Origin: Hansfordia pulvinata
Lineage: Eukaryota; Ascomycota; Sordariomycetes; Xylariales
Length of the DNA: 64,000 bases
Reading direction: 5' to 3'
Assembly: GCA_006538405.1 (NCBI GenBank)
Contig: BJKQ01000005.1
Coordinates: forward strand, 930,001-994,000
The notes under the pieces are model-generated. The model had not been told where the DNA came from and did no database searches. It saw only the letters and a program-made list of their open reading frames with translations. Positions 1 through 11,567 of this stretch are shown here, piece by piece. Both the position numbers and the translations under genes were made by a program. Positions within the stretch are counted from its first letter, which is position 1. The number at the start of each line of letters is the position of its first letter.

Positions 1-895
1 AGATACGAGTACATGCCCGGATTTGATATCGTTGCCGACATCCAGACCAAGCGGTACCTCCTTACTTACCTTCTGTACTCCTTAGCATCCATGTCGAACT
101 GCTTGTCGTCGCCTTGGTCCAAGATCGTCAACCATGCCACCCACCAGGAAGCACAATCTCGCCTGACGACAACGTCCATTGAGCCGCCGTCCACCCGCCG
201 CTCCTCCCGCGGGACGTGAAGGCCCTCGCAATGGCTCACTATCGCATTTACTACCATGCTACCCACATCGACGACTCGAGCAGCCGTGCCAGCAAGCCTC
301 AGCTCCCGTTGAAGTGGTTCCCAAGTCATCATCCGCAGCGCAACCCCGTGGAATCGCGACTCACCACCTAGTCAGCCAGTCATCAGCCAGCAGTGCCAGC
401 CAGCCGCAAGGGAGAAGCACCGAGACTACGAGTATGAGTGGTAGCTGGTCCACCACGGGGCGCGCCCTAGCCATGCAAAGTGCTGACAGCCGCATCCACA
501 ATGCCGTGATCGGCCCCACCGCCTGTGCCGCCGGCCTTTTCCACCGCCGCCTCTGTTCTATCGCGGGAAAAGGGTGACATTCCGCCTTTCTCCTGCGGTC
601 TGCCTGCCTCAACACCCGCCGCCCGCCCCTCGCCTTCTCTGCGCGCTGTCTCGCCCGCTCCCCCGCGTCGCCCCAGCTCCTCAACGCGTCGCCTCGCCGT
701 GTACACGCGCCGTCAGCACTCGGCCTCGTCGCATCCCGCTCAGCCCTACACCCCGGTATTCCTGTGCTCCGGCGTTTTCTGTGCCCCGGCCTTCCTGCGC
801 CCCGGCAGCCCGCCCGGCCGGGAGCCCCGCCCGCCGCACGACGACGCACAGAGACGGCAGCGTACGACGGCACTCTCCGCAACCCACGCGACAAC
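1..895. other. Upstream region of the MFS gene, no gene seen
   Basis: This is GC-rich, C-biased sequence on the + strand leading into the transporter start at 896. A motif of the TACGAGTAC family lies near the left edge (about 4-12) and another near 425. Open frames here overlap on both strands, have no recognisable domain and look like chance frames of a GC-rich leader. It probably holds the promoter and 5' leader of the transporter. Confidence 0.5.
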
Positions 896-2502
896 ATGGA
901 CGAGACGACGCCGTTGCGCCTGAACCCCGACCTGGGTCTGCCCGGTCACGGCCCTGACGACGGCTCCCTCGCCCGCCACAAGGATCTTGTCGACTTTGAC
1001 CCCGCCGGCGACCATGAAAACCCCCTCGAGTGGCCCCAGTCCTACAAATGGGGCGTCGTCGGCCTCCTGACCTGCATGGCCTTTACCGTGTGAGTCCAGC
1101 AATGCCGGCCCTTGCTGCCGCCGCGCCGCGCCGCTGACAACCCCCACCACCCCTCCCTCAGCACCTTCACTTGCAGCTCCGTCGTCCCCGTCGCCACCCG
1201 CATCGTCCAGGATCTCGACGGCACCCAGTCCTCCAAGTCCGCCAGCGTCCTCCTCGTCACCATCTGGGAGCTCGGCGAGTCTGCCGGCCCCCTGGTCATC
1301 GCTCCGCTCTCCGAGATTTTCGGCCGCTACCCCGTCATGAACGTCTGCAACGTCCTCTTCATCGCCGCCACCCTTCTCGCCGTCCTTAGCCAGTCCTCTT
1401 CCCTCTTCGTCACCGCCCGCGCCCTGACCGGCCTGGCCGTCGCCTCCAATGTCCTCGGCCCTGCCATCGTCGGCGACATCTTCGTCACGGAGCAGCGTGG
1501 CTCCGCCATGAGCTTCATCCAGCTCGCCCCCCTCATGGGCGGCGCCGTCGGCCCTGCCATCGCCGGCGCCATCGCCGAGACGCTGGGCTGGCGCCAGGTT
1601 CTGTGGGCCAGCATCATCCTGGCCACCGCCTGCGAGGTCGCCTTCCTCCTATTGTTTCGGGAGACGTACAAGGTGCCGATCCTCAGACGCCGGGCCGCGC
1701 GCCTCCGCATGGAGACGGGCAACGACGCGCTCAAGACCGTCTTCGACCTCGACCAGCAGACCAAGGCCAGGCAGTTCTGGTCTTCCATCATCCGCCCCTT
1801 CACCGTCTTCTTCAGCTCCGGCGTCCTGCAGGCAGCCTCCCTGTTTGGCGCCATGGTTTTCAGCTACTTCTACATCATGACCACCACCCTGCCGGACATC
1901 CTGGAGATCGAGTACGGGCTGTCCCCTGCTCTGACCGGCTTTGTATTCATCTTCTTCAGTGGGTAGCCCGCCCCAACCCCCGCAGTTGTCCGCGCTGACA
2001 TTCCACAGGCCTCGGCTCCCTCGTGACCGTCATCATCTGCAACCTGACCCTCGACAAAATCTACATCCGGTTGCGGAAGCAGAACGACGGCCAAGGTCGG
2101 CCCGAGTTCCGGCTGCCGTATGTAATCGCGGGGGGGCTCTGTCTGCCCCCGGTCATCGCCTTCTACGGCTGGATCCCGGCCCTCCGCCTGCCCCTGAGCT
2201 TCGAGTTCCTCGCCATGACCCTGCTGGGCTTCGTCCTCATGTTTGCCTTTCTTCCGCTGATGACGTATGTCGTGGACGCCTTTGGCATCCACTCCGCCTC
2301 CGCCATCACCGCTCTCATAGTCACCCGCTGCCTCATGGGCACCTTTCTGCCCCTGGCGACGGAGCCCCTGGTCGAGCACTTTGGCTACGGCTGGGGTTTC
2401 ACCATCATTGGCGGCCTGTTGCTTGTTCTTGCCCCCATCCCGGTGCTTTTGTACAAATGCGGCCAGTCGTGGCGACAGCACTCGGTTTACTCTAGAGATT
2501 GA
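896..2502 (+). CDS. MFS transporter, DHA1-type drug/polyamine family (three exons)
   Basis: Predicted join 896..1089, 1162..1958, 2009..2502 (494 aa). Both introns (72 and 50 nt) have GT-AG borders, and the splices restore one reading frame. The protein has a short hydrophilic N-terminus with a typical fungal lead-in to TM1 (NPLEWPQSYKWGVVGLL), then a motif-A-like loop (APLSEIFGRYPV) after a GESAGPL segment. These are hallmarks of fungal DHA1 multidrug H+ antiporters of the Hol1/Flr1/Tpo kind. Hydrophobic segments continue through the C-terminal half, ending at YKCGQSW. It is expected in the plasma membrane, exporting small molecules by proton antiport. The substrate cannot be told from sequence. 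The second-exon acceptor could instead be at 1176 (5 residues shorter, same frame). No biosynthetic neighbours are present, so a cluster role is not indicated. Confidence 0.88.
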
Positions 2503-5033
2503 TAACAGGTGTAGACATAGATGATGACCGCGCGGCGTCTTGCAGGTGTGTTGGCAGTAAAAGGCGGATGCGGCTTGTGCTGGGAAGACACGGGCATGGG
2601 GTCGTGATCGTTGCTGGGGCAGATGCTCGCTGCCACTCGGAAAAATATCCCAATCGCGACAGGTTTTGATGCTGCTCGCCTGGCCAACACGCCCGTGTGT
2701 TCCCGGTGCGTATATATAGGGCAGATTGTCGATTTGACAATTACGAGGACCGACAGTACTACTACTCTTGCCAGCGAGATGCGAGGAACAGTACTCTAAA
2801 TAGAACGAGTGTCAATACAAAACGGCACCCTGCGCCTAGTGTCTGCGATCCGAGGCATCGGTGAAATGCTTCGCTGTATTCAGTGCACTCTCGATGGACA
2901 CGACTCTCGACACACGCACCGTCTCCGGGCCGGTCGATGAGTCTGGCAGCGGCTCAATGTGGCCTCTAACATGCCCAATGCTCCTGCTCGAGGCCTATGC
3001 TTTTACCGAGCTGGGGCTCTCCGGGAAGATTGGAGTCGGGGTTGACCCGAGCGAAGTCAACGCCTACCCCTGGTCGTGCCATGAGAAAGTGTGGTTCTTG
3101 TCGGAATGTTCTCATTCACTACCCCATCGCGAGATCGCTGTTGAAATCGCACGCCGTTGTTGAGGCTCAACCAACGACAAGCCCAAGGTTAGCAAAGGCA
3201 AAGCCGTCGTTCGCGGTCCTGCTGCGACGGCGATTTTCGATGTAGGCGTTGAAGGTGATGGTGCCATTTCCACGGGTGGGCCGACATTCATCGCACATGA
3301 ACACGCAGTGCGCCTCCCCGGCGAGACCTGAGAAGGAGGGAAGACAGAATAATAACGCTTGAGATTTGGTGCCTCTTCTTATTAGTAAGCTGCCTATAGC
3401 CGCGCCCTGTCACAATACACCGCCCGAAGCCGGGGGTCGCGAGCTACAACGCCGCCCCTCCGTACAGATCTCATACCCGTCCCGCGCCTGGCGGTGACAG
3501 CAAGCACCGGCAGCTGCCGGAGCCCGCGCCGCAGGACACAGCAGCGCGCCCGGGTTAGCAAGCAGTCAGGCACGACACGACGAGGCATGAGTATACGCAA
3601 AGGGTGGGCACGACTGACCCGGGAGCGCAGGTCAAGCTGGTGTCTGCCGAAGCCGCCCCCTTTTCTGCTTGAAATAATGGCGATCCTCGTTTGGTGTCGC
3701 AGCTGTTGTCCATGGAGCCGCCCCGAGGGCGCGGCATCGCCTGCGAGTCCGAGGCCTCCTCGTCCCTCTGTGGTTCGACGCCGACGAGTTGATCATGTTG
3801 GCGGGGACGGGCCCCCAGGTCGGGAAAGCAAAACGCGGCTGAGTCTAGACGACGAGGGAGCGACGTGATGCTCTCAAGGTATGAACACAAGTCCAGCAAC
3901 CCAAAATGCATAGTAGAGCGCTGCCGTCGAAGACTTGTGAAGTGCCCACTACAATCGTGCAACACGTCAACTACACACTACACTGGAACCCGCCAATATC
4001 CAGAGGCGGTAGGGTATAGGCTTCGTTGGACCCCCAGGGCGCAGGCCGGCGAGCTCCGAAACACCCATGGCAACTTGGTCAGATATCGCCACGTCAAAGT
4101 GACCAGTAAGAGATGTGCTAGCCTGTGACGAGAGGCCGAGGAGGAAGACGACCTGCGAAGTGCGAAGGTCAAGGAGCAAAGAAGCAGAGCTGGCTAGAGT
4201 GCTTCCTTACCAACAGCTCCCCGACACGAGGGCGCCCGTTCGCCGGCGCTATCGGCGATCTATATGGCGATCTATGGCTCAGCAGCGTATAAGCGCCGGC
4301 TTGGTTGGCGTTGCTGGCGTACGAGTAAGGAGGATGAGTGAAAAAGCCGCTCTCGTCTTCTCTTTCTCTTTTAATTGATAATGTGCCCTGTTTCCGGGTT
4401 TATACCGCTTGGATTAACCTCGACCCAAGGGTCATCGTTCCTAAGATTCCTAATAAGGATCGGTATTTTCTCCATCATCTCGGTATCTCACCGTGCCTCT
4501 TTGGCGACACATGATCCACGTGTTTACTTGGGTAAAGGTACGAATTGTCGTCCGACCGCCCCCCATGAATGCGAGTCTCCCAACTTCAGGCCTTTAACCA
4601 CCAAATCAATTGGGCCAGCGATAATCCTCCAGACTGTGCGATATGGTGTCCTGACAAGTTAACGACGAGATGTGGCTCTACTCGTACTCCTTACAACAGA
4701 CCAGGCACGGTAACCGCACACTTCCCCATAGCGCAGCGAAAAGGGTGTCTCTTATCACGAGTATTACAGAGCAGACCTATGTACGATCAAACGCACTCGT
4801 GTGGGGAGGGGGCTTGCTACGAGGTTGCGGACAAGAGTTTTCGGCCCCCTGTCAGGTATTGCAATAGTGTGCTAAGTGCTGCTAATGCAGGTGCTATACC
4901 TAATATGGCTTAGTAAAGTAGCTTAAAAAAAGCAATGTGCATTCTGATTAGCTGTATGAATTCCTCTCTGGCCCCCAGGCCAGAATTTCCTCCTTTTCTT
5001 CCACTTTTACCACTTTCGCCATCATCACCACAC
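2503..5033. other. Intergenic region, no gene recognised
   Basis: This lies between the transporter and the transposase relic. Several short frames on both strands show no domain, signal peptide or plausible splice-linked continuation. Base composition becomes visibly richer in A+T from about 4350 onward, which may mark the flank of the decayed transposon. I looked for terminal inverted repeats matching the sequence just downstream of 6100 and did not find a convincing pair. A copy of tagtgtgcta at 4864-4873 recurs in direct orientation at 6140-6149, but it is too short to call. Confidence 0.4.
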
Positions 5034-6100
5034 ATGCCAGCCCTTCGCACACCAAAAAAACGAACTAAACACCTCGATTCTGCCCGCCGGTAAGAGATTC
5101 GCACCCTCTTTTTTCACGGTCATAAAATAAAGAACGAAATCGCCGTCATCTGCAATGTGTCCCGCTCACAAATTCAAACCGCCCTCGCTGCCCCTTCTAT
5201 TAAAGTTTCCCCTCGAAGTGGAGCCCCTCGGAAAATGTCGCCGTCCTAAGAAGCAGAACTTATTAAGTTTATTACTACTAATAAGGAGGGCAGGCAAATG
5301 ACCTGGCTAAAGCTATCTACCCACCTATTTAATGGCCAATTTGGCATGTCATGTATTAAAAGCTCTCTTAAAAGGCAAGGGTTTAAGAGGAGAATTGCCA
5401 AGGCTAAGCCCCCGATTTTAGAAGAGAACAGAATCAAGAGACTTGCTTAGGCCCAGGAGCATTTACTATGGACTAAAGAGTAATGGAGTTCTATCCTCTG
5501 GTCTGATAAAACCTGGGTCAATAGTGGCATGTTCAGAAAACAGTATGTGACCAGGAGGAAGGGGAGGACTACAATGACACATATGTGGTGACCAAGGTCC
5601 AGAGGAGGGCCGGCTGGATGTTTTAAGGCTCTTTTCATAGAACACAGAAGGGTCCATCTCTTATTTAGAACAAGGAATGGGGGTCTATCAATTTAGAAGC
5701 ATACATTCAAAGAGTGTTGCCACTGGTTAATACCTGTATAAATTCAATATGGGAAGATGGGGAATTGGATTTTGAGAATCATGTTTTCTAGCAGGATAAT
5801 GCCCCTTCCTATTCATCAAGACTAATTACAGAATCTCTAGAGATCAAGGGGATTAGAGTCATGATCTGGCCCCCATACTCTTTAGACCTAAATCCTATCG
5901 AAAAACTATGGTACAGGATGAAAATGGATATACACTATAAGTATGGGCATGTGCAGAGGCCTGGGAGGGAGTTGTTAAGGAGATGGGTGCAAGAGGCATG
6001 GGAAGGGATTGAGGAGGAGTTTTTAGCTGATCTTATTGATTCTATGCCTTTAAGATGTCAGGATGTTATTGCTGCAAATGGTATGCATATAAAATGGTAG
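5034..6100 (+). pseudogene. Tc1-like (DD34E) transposase relic with RIP-type stops
   Basis: Reading from an ATG at 5034 gives a recognisable Tc1/mariner transposase of about 355 codons in two frames. The N-terminal half holds paired helix-turn-helix-like segments (AVICNVSRSQIQ; KSSLKRQGFKRRIAKAKPP) and the first acidic block LWSDKTWV, with Asp at 5505. After a one-base frame change near 5589-5591 come QRRAGWMF, then QDNAPSYSS (second Asp at 5795) and PYSLDLNPIEKLW (Glu at 5900). Thirty-four residues separate the second Asp from the Glu, the DD34E spacing of Tc1 elements. In-frame stops sit at 5091, 5247, 5448, 5481 and 5789, plus at least two more between 5610 and 5670. Most replace expected Gln or Trp codons. 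The region is much more AT-rich than its surroundings. It is an inactive element copy. Terminal repeats were not identified. Confidence 0.88.
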
Positions 6101-9100
6101 GGATCTGTTTATATGTGGAGCATAGGAAATTTCATGTTTTAGTGTGCTACCAGCCCCGTGCGGATAACTTACCCCTACGACCTCGTACTCGTAGTTGCAC
6201 ACAACACTCGGAGGGCATGGGCTTAAGGGCGGCCCGTGGCAGATATATTCGTAGGTGCCCGTTGGGTAGTTCATCTTGCGCTGGACCGACTGGAAAGGGG
6301 GTGGCGCCAGAGTCTCTGACCGCGGCCGGCTCCGTGCAGAGCCCCTGTCATTTCTTCACCATGTCGCGCCTCTGAGAACCAGCACGCACGGCTGTTTTTC
6401 TTTCGCCTGACTTGTTCGTCCACGCCTTACGTATGTTATAGACGAACGACCACTTATTGTTCCCGAAGCCTCCATGGTTGTGCAGGCGTCCTGGTGACCC
6501 TGACGATAGTCGTGTTCGGTACCCGGGTAGGCAATCTTTAGGTACCGGCCACTACTTACTCGTACCCATTCGTGCCATGATCCTACCACGGCCTACCTAC
6601 GAGTAATAATGGGAGGTATCTGAGCTCTTTTTTCCTTCTTTCTCTTCAAGTGAGTTTCTTCAGCTTGTTGAATCACAATAAACCAACTGGCACGCGGCAG
6701 TGATTACGAGTACCTACCTGACTGCTTACGGGCGGACGGACGGCACCAGCGGAGCCAGAGCAGGTTGGCGACTACAACCGCGGCCACAGCGGGCTACGAG
6801 TGTAAGTACAAGTACCTACAGATACAGGTCCAGGCGAGCGGGCAGCTGAAAGAAAGGGGGGACGACGGACGCTCTATCTGAGGCACAGATTGATGCCTCG
6901 AGCTGCCCAGCACCCGCTGGAGGGTACTGCGTACCTCCTTAGGTATCTGAGATCCCTGGATGGATGTAGTGATGAGTGCAGACCCATCTTTGCGGGGACC
7001 TGCTGACGAGTCGCGACCCACACCAATTGAATTTATCTGGATGAGTTCTCGTACGTAGGTAGGCAGGTACTTGGACTTGTGCGCTCGTACTGCCTTTACC
7101 TAAGTACATGTCCTACGTCCGAACCATTCAAGCGGAATCCAATGTCCACCAGCCACATGGAAACGGAGGTGCCTCATGTGAGCCGTTATACAGATGCGTA
7201 AAGTGCTCGTAGGTTCGCAGAGTATCCGTACAGTCAGATGCCTGGCGGACACTTCCATTCAGGTGAGGTCCAGCCTCCGGCAGGCAGGCAGGTAGGCAGA
7301 CAGCAAGGGCAATGGATGGAAGGGCAAGACTCCATCCCATGGAAGTCCGGGCACCTGCAACAGGGCTGACGATAGCGCCGCCCGGGCGGGTCTCGCATAC
7401 CCGCCGATGGTTGATGGGCTGCCATCCAGTGGCCACAGCCTTTCCGTTCGAGTGGGTGTATCGCACTCGTGCCACAGTACCGGTACCCTGTGGCGCCTCT
7501 CGCATCACTCGGTGCTCTAAGTACCCCGTCGTACATCTTACCTATCAAGCTGCATACCTCTCGTACGAGTAACGACAGCCCCACTCCATTCGATGAAACG
7601 ACATTACTCGTACGGAGTACCAAATGGTTCACAATCTGCATTTACTCGCACGAGTCTGGTATACGCTCGAGTACTCGTAGCATTCAATTGACAGTCGTAC
7701 GGGGATTGCAGCCACAACAACCCAGACCGCACTCTAAGGTGACCGTCAGGTCAGCCTACCCACTCGTAGTCTTCATCATCATCAACAACAACAACGAGTG
7801 AATTTTCGAGTCTTCGTACTTGACTTAAGCGCGACGTGCCCGCCTTGATCAGCATGGGATTTCCGTAGCCCGCAATTGCAAAGGCGCGGGTCCTCTTGGC
7901 CAGTTGCCACAGCCGCATTTTGACGACTGGACTACCACGACTACGTATACTTATTTTGAGCAGTTTTCTTGGCGACAGCAGTCCCCGGACCGGTGCTTGA
8001 CTCGCGTTGTCGACCGCGCGTGAGATCCTTGCCGAGTGGTCCACGCTGGCCCCTTTTCCAGAAGAGCCAACCGGGCCGGCTTCTACGGAGTACGACTGCT
8101 GTGAGGAGTATACCGTTGCCTTCTCGCGAATACTCGTAACGTACAAGACTCTGCCCCGCCGCCGGCCTACGAGCAAAATTCGCCGTGACAGGCTTGGCAG
8201 GGAGAGACTGTCGCCAACCTCGGCAAGCTGGCACGCTGGCTTGGAGGATGGTTCGCCACATGTTCTTCTCAGTAATAACTTGGTCTTCGAGAAATCAGTA
8301 GGTACCATGCATGGCTTCATGAAGGCGCTCGACAGCCAGGATCACCCTCCGACCCGCCTCGCGTGACTCGCGCCGTGCCAGCCAGCAAAGACTCGTCCCT
8401 CCCGGACGGCTGCTGACCGGCGGACCGCCGCGGCCGCGCCAGCAGCGAGTCCCGTGGCCGAGGCTGTCACGACGTTGCCAGCCCCGGGATAGATTGACGG
8501 TCTTCGCGGAAAAAGGAATGCTCCCACGACGGAGCAGCCCTCGGGGTCCCGCCCAGCACTCCTCACCACGATGGCGACAGGACTCTGCAGGTTCGGTGGT
8601 TGTCCCGCACAGGCGGCCGAGACACCGTCCCGACGAGACACCAGACGCTCGCCGTTCTCGTTGTGGCTGGCAGGAGCGCGTCTCCGATATCTCGTACGAA
8701 GCACCCGTGCGCATGGCTCCCTGGCTCCGCTGCAGTTGGGGAGACTGAGGATCTGAGCACACTGCAGGTTGAGTCGTGCTGGACTGCCCGTACATGGACA
8801 GGAATAGGAGTGTTCGCATACTGTCGACACGTGCGGTTGAGACCTGCTCCCAGCCCCGTGGTCCCTTGATGACGAAACGGATGAGACGCGCTGTCGCACC
8901 CCCCTCGTGTGCGCCTCTGCGCCCGACGCACGCCCGCCCTTGATTACGGGTACCGAGGAATGCTGCGGGGGTTTGGTCGGCTTGCGCCTTGCACCAGCTG
9001 ACGGAGGCGACTTCCGATCGGGGGGCATTAGGGGGCGATGACGGATCGCCAGGGCGGACACTGAGCGAGGTGCCGTGTGTGGCTTGGCTTGTGTATCTTG

Positions 9101-10585
9101 TGGGTGAGCAGCGGTCGGTTCGTCTGTAAGCCTGTCAAGGGCGCTGGTGAAGCTGTCGTGCGATGTTGCCTCGTCTCTGTTGCGAGCTGTGAGGTACTCG
9201 TACCGTACAGTACAGGCCCAAGGCAGAGCCTGCGTCGTCGGTCTGCAGCAAACGGCCAACTGCCTGGGCGGCGAGAGCGACATTGTCGCGGAGACTACTC
9301 AACCTACATAAGGCAGTTAGTTATGTCTCAGCGAGGTGCCGAGTTCTTACGGCGAAGAAGTGGAAGTGGCCCGGTGGTCTCTGATGTTGTGACAGCCAGA
9401 GGCAGGCCCACATGCCAGTGACCGTCCATGCCCGGACACAGAGGACCTCAGCGACTCGTATTATCGCGAGCACCGAAGAGGCAGTCGGGTTTGGCGAGAT
9501 GCAAAGAGGCCGACTGCCGTTCTGGAAGTCAATCGCCGCTCTCCACTACCACTGGTGATTACCTTACCTACCAACCACGTAGTGCCTGCCTCGTTGAGCC
9601 GCCTGCCCCATGGCCTCGAACCCGACTTGCGTATCATCATTGATAAGTACATGTACCTGATAAGGCACGGCACCTACCCGACTTTACCTCGAGGGCACGA
9701 GGGACCAGCCGCCGTTTTGGTAGAGGGCCCCCTCTCGGAGCCTGTCTTGCGCACCAAGCTAATTGGATAATTGATGGCATTTCCATCAGACACCGAGATG
9801 CCCGACTCTATAACAGAGTTATTGGCACGAGCAACATCAAGAAGGGGATGAGATGAGAGATGAGAGCTACGCCTAAGGAGGTATCGGGTATACTTACGCA
9901 GACGCCGCTTGCGTGATCATGTCTCACCCAGTCCGTCCGGGACGGCGCAGAGCATGCAGGCGCATCCGTAAAGCAACGTCAAGTTCAACTTGCGACGGCA
10001 CTCCGTTCAGCCCCCACCACAGTAAGACAAGGCTTCACTAACACGGTAATTGACCCCTCAGATCGTCAGATCAGAGTACTAAAAGGGTACATGAAGCGGC
10101 GGCCGAAAGAGTGGACTGCACAGCACTCGTGAGTTGATCTAAACGGTACCTCGCAGTACCAGTCTCCGGGGGGGTGCAAGTACGAGAACCAGTACACGCG
10201 TATGACGTTACGATGCGTGTCAAGGCTGCAAGCAGAGATTGCCATTCGCCTGGCAGGTTCCAGTCATGTTCCCAAGACGTTCGAAGGTAGGTAGGTATCG
10301 TGTCTGCACCACGCTAATCAGCCGTCGTTTTATGATTATCAGAATCTTCGGGCACCTGCCGTACCGCGTCTAATGTCAGGTACGTGCGCTAAGACCAGCC
10401 CACCGAGGTTTGAGCAGTGTGGCAGGTCCCGCGTCCGAGTATATCGAAGTCGGGTAGGAGGTACCCAACTCGCACAAGCAGAATCCCTGTACCCATATCC
10501 AGGATCCCACACAGCCAACCTACGGGTCTTCATGTAGTCAGTACCTCCTACGAGTACGCGTATCGCGCATCAGGAGGGCTGGCTG

Positions 10586-10616
<31 letters not shown>

Positions 10617-11567
10617 GTTGCTGACTGCAGCACTCCTCCCACCCTTCATTCTTCCCACCAGTCCCCGTTCCCCCCTTCTACGGAACTGCACTATCCGTAC
10701 TCCCCCGTTCACATCGTGTCTTGTCTCGCCTGGTCTCGTTCTGCGTCGTTTCGTGTCTTCGTCTGCGACTGCCAACTGCGACTGTGTCTGTGTCTGCCTG
10801 CATCTGCGTCTGCTTCCAGAGTCTTGCCTCATCTCGTTCGTCCGGTCCCGGGCCATTTCTGCAATCCTCGTCAATCCGCGCCCGTTCGCCCCTCCCGACT
10901 GCGTACTCGTAGTACGAACATCTTGCCGACAGCGCACGGAGTATTTCTCTTCGTCGTCCCCCCTCGCTCCACCTCGAATGCTTGCTTGCTTGCCCGCTCG
11001 CTCGCTCGCTCGCTCCACCGACCATCTCCCTACTCGGGCTCCATCCGCCTGCTGCGATTCGCTCCAGCCCAGCACACCCACCCATCAGGAAAGGAGAGCA
11101 GCCCTGCCCGCTACGGGTAGCCGTCGTCGTCACGCTCGTCTCCTGTCGCCCATTCCTTTCTGGGATCCTTTCTTTAACCCCTAATCCTCGAGCCCACCCG
11201 CGCGCGCTGCCGGACGCCACCGTGGCCCTGCCCGCTGTGCCTGGCTGACACACCCCCGGACCCGTCGCTTCATTTGTGACGGCCTACGATCCCCACTTAT
11301 CTCGCTCTCCCTATTGCTCGACCAGTACCCGGACCACCGCCGCTGTTGTTGCCGCCGCCAATCAACCACGCGATACATAACACATAACGCACAACACAAC
11401 GGCCGGCACCTCCTTGTCCATTTTATTCCTCTACTTGGCCACCCCCTCGCTATTGCCTCGCCCCTCCTGTCCCTCCCTCACCCACAGTCGCCCGCCGGCA
11501 CCCTTTCGCTACCTGGCCAGCATCAGTAGCCGACCACCGCGACACCACGGCAACGGTCACCGCCACC
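6101..11567. other. Long gene-free stretch rich in palindromic GTAC-core motifs, then leader of the DUF3405 gene
   Basis: Dispersed copies of TACGAGTA/TACTCGTA occur near 6187, 6556, 6600, 6706, 6796, 7560, 7606, 7671, 9191, 10547 and 10906. TAGGTACCTA-like motifs lie near 7054 and 10290. From about 10580 the + strand becomes strongly pyrimidine-rich, with a CTG run and TTGC/TCGC tetranucleotide runs near 10980-11015. This is typical of a fungal promoter or 5' leader for the gene starting at 11568. The longest frames (minus strand 8342-9283, plus strand 10417-11184) have no domain and partly translate the motifs or microsatellites, so I do not call them. Confidence 0.5.
10588..10616 (+). repeat. 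CTG trinucleotide run
   Basis: A run of CTG/TGC triplets with one interruption lies about 950 bp upstream of the DUF3405 start. It produces poly-Cys, poly-Leu or poly-Gln in the spurious frames across it. It is a simple microsatellite with no coding role supported. Confidence 0.85.

Noticed and set aside
4864..6149. Direct copies of tagtgtgcta flanking the transposase relic, considered as terminal repeats
   Set aside because: They are direct rather than inverted, only 10 bp long, and not at positions that would end in a TA target duplication.
8342..9283. 313-codon open frame on the minus strand
   Set aside because: No recognisable family and no splice-linked continuation. Other frames over the same stretch are also open, as expected for GC-rich non-coding DNA.
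10417..11184. 255-codon frame with a poly-Cys stretch
   Set aside because: It translates a CTG microsatellite and a pyrimidine-rich leader, and competing frames exist on both strands.
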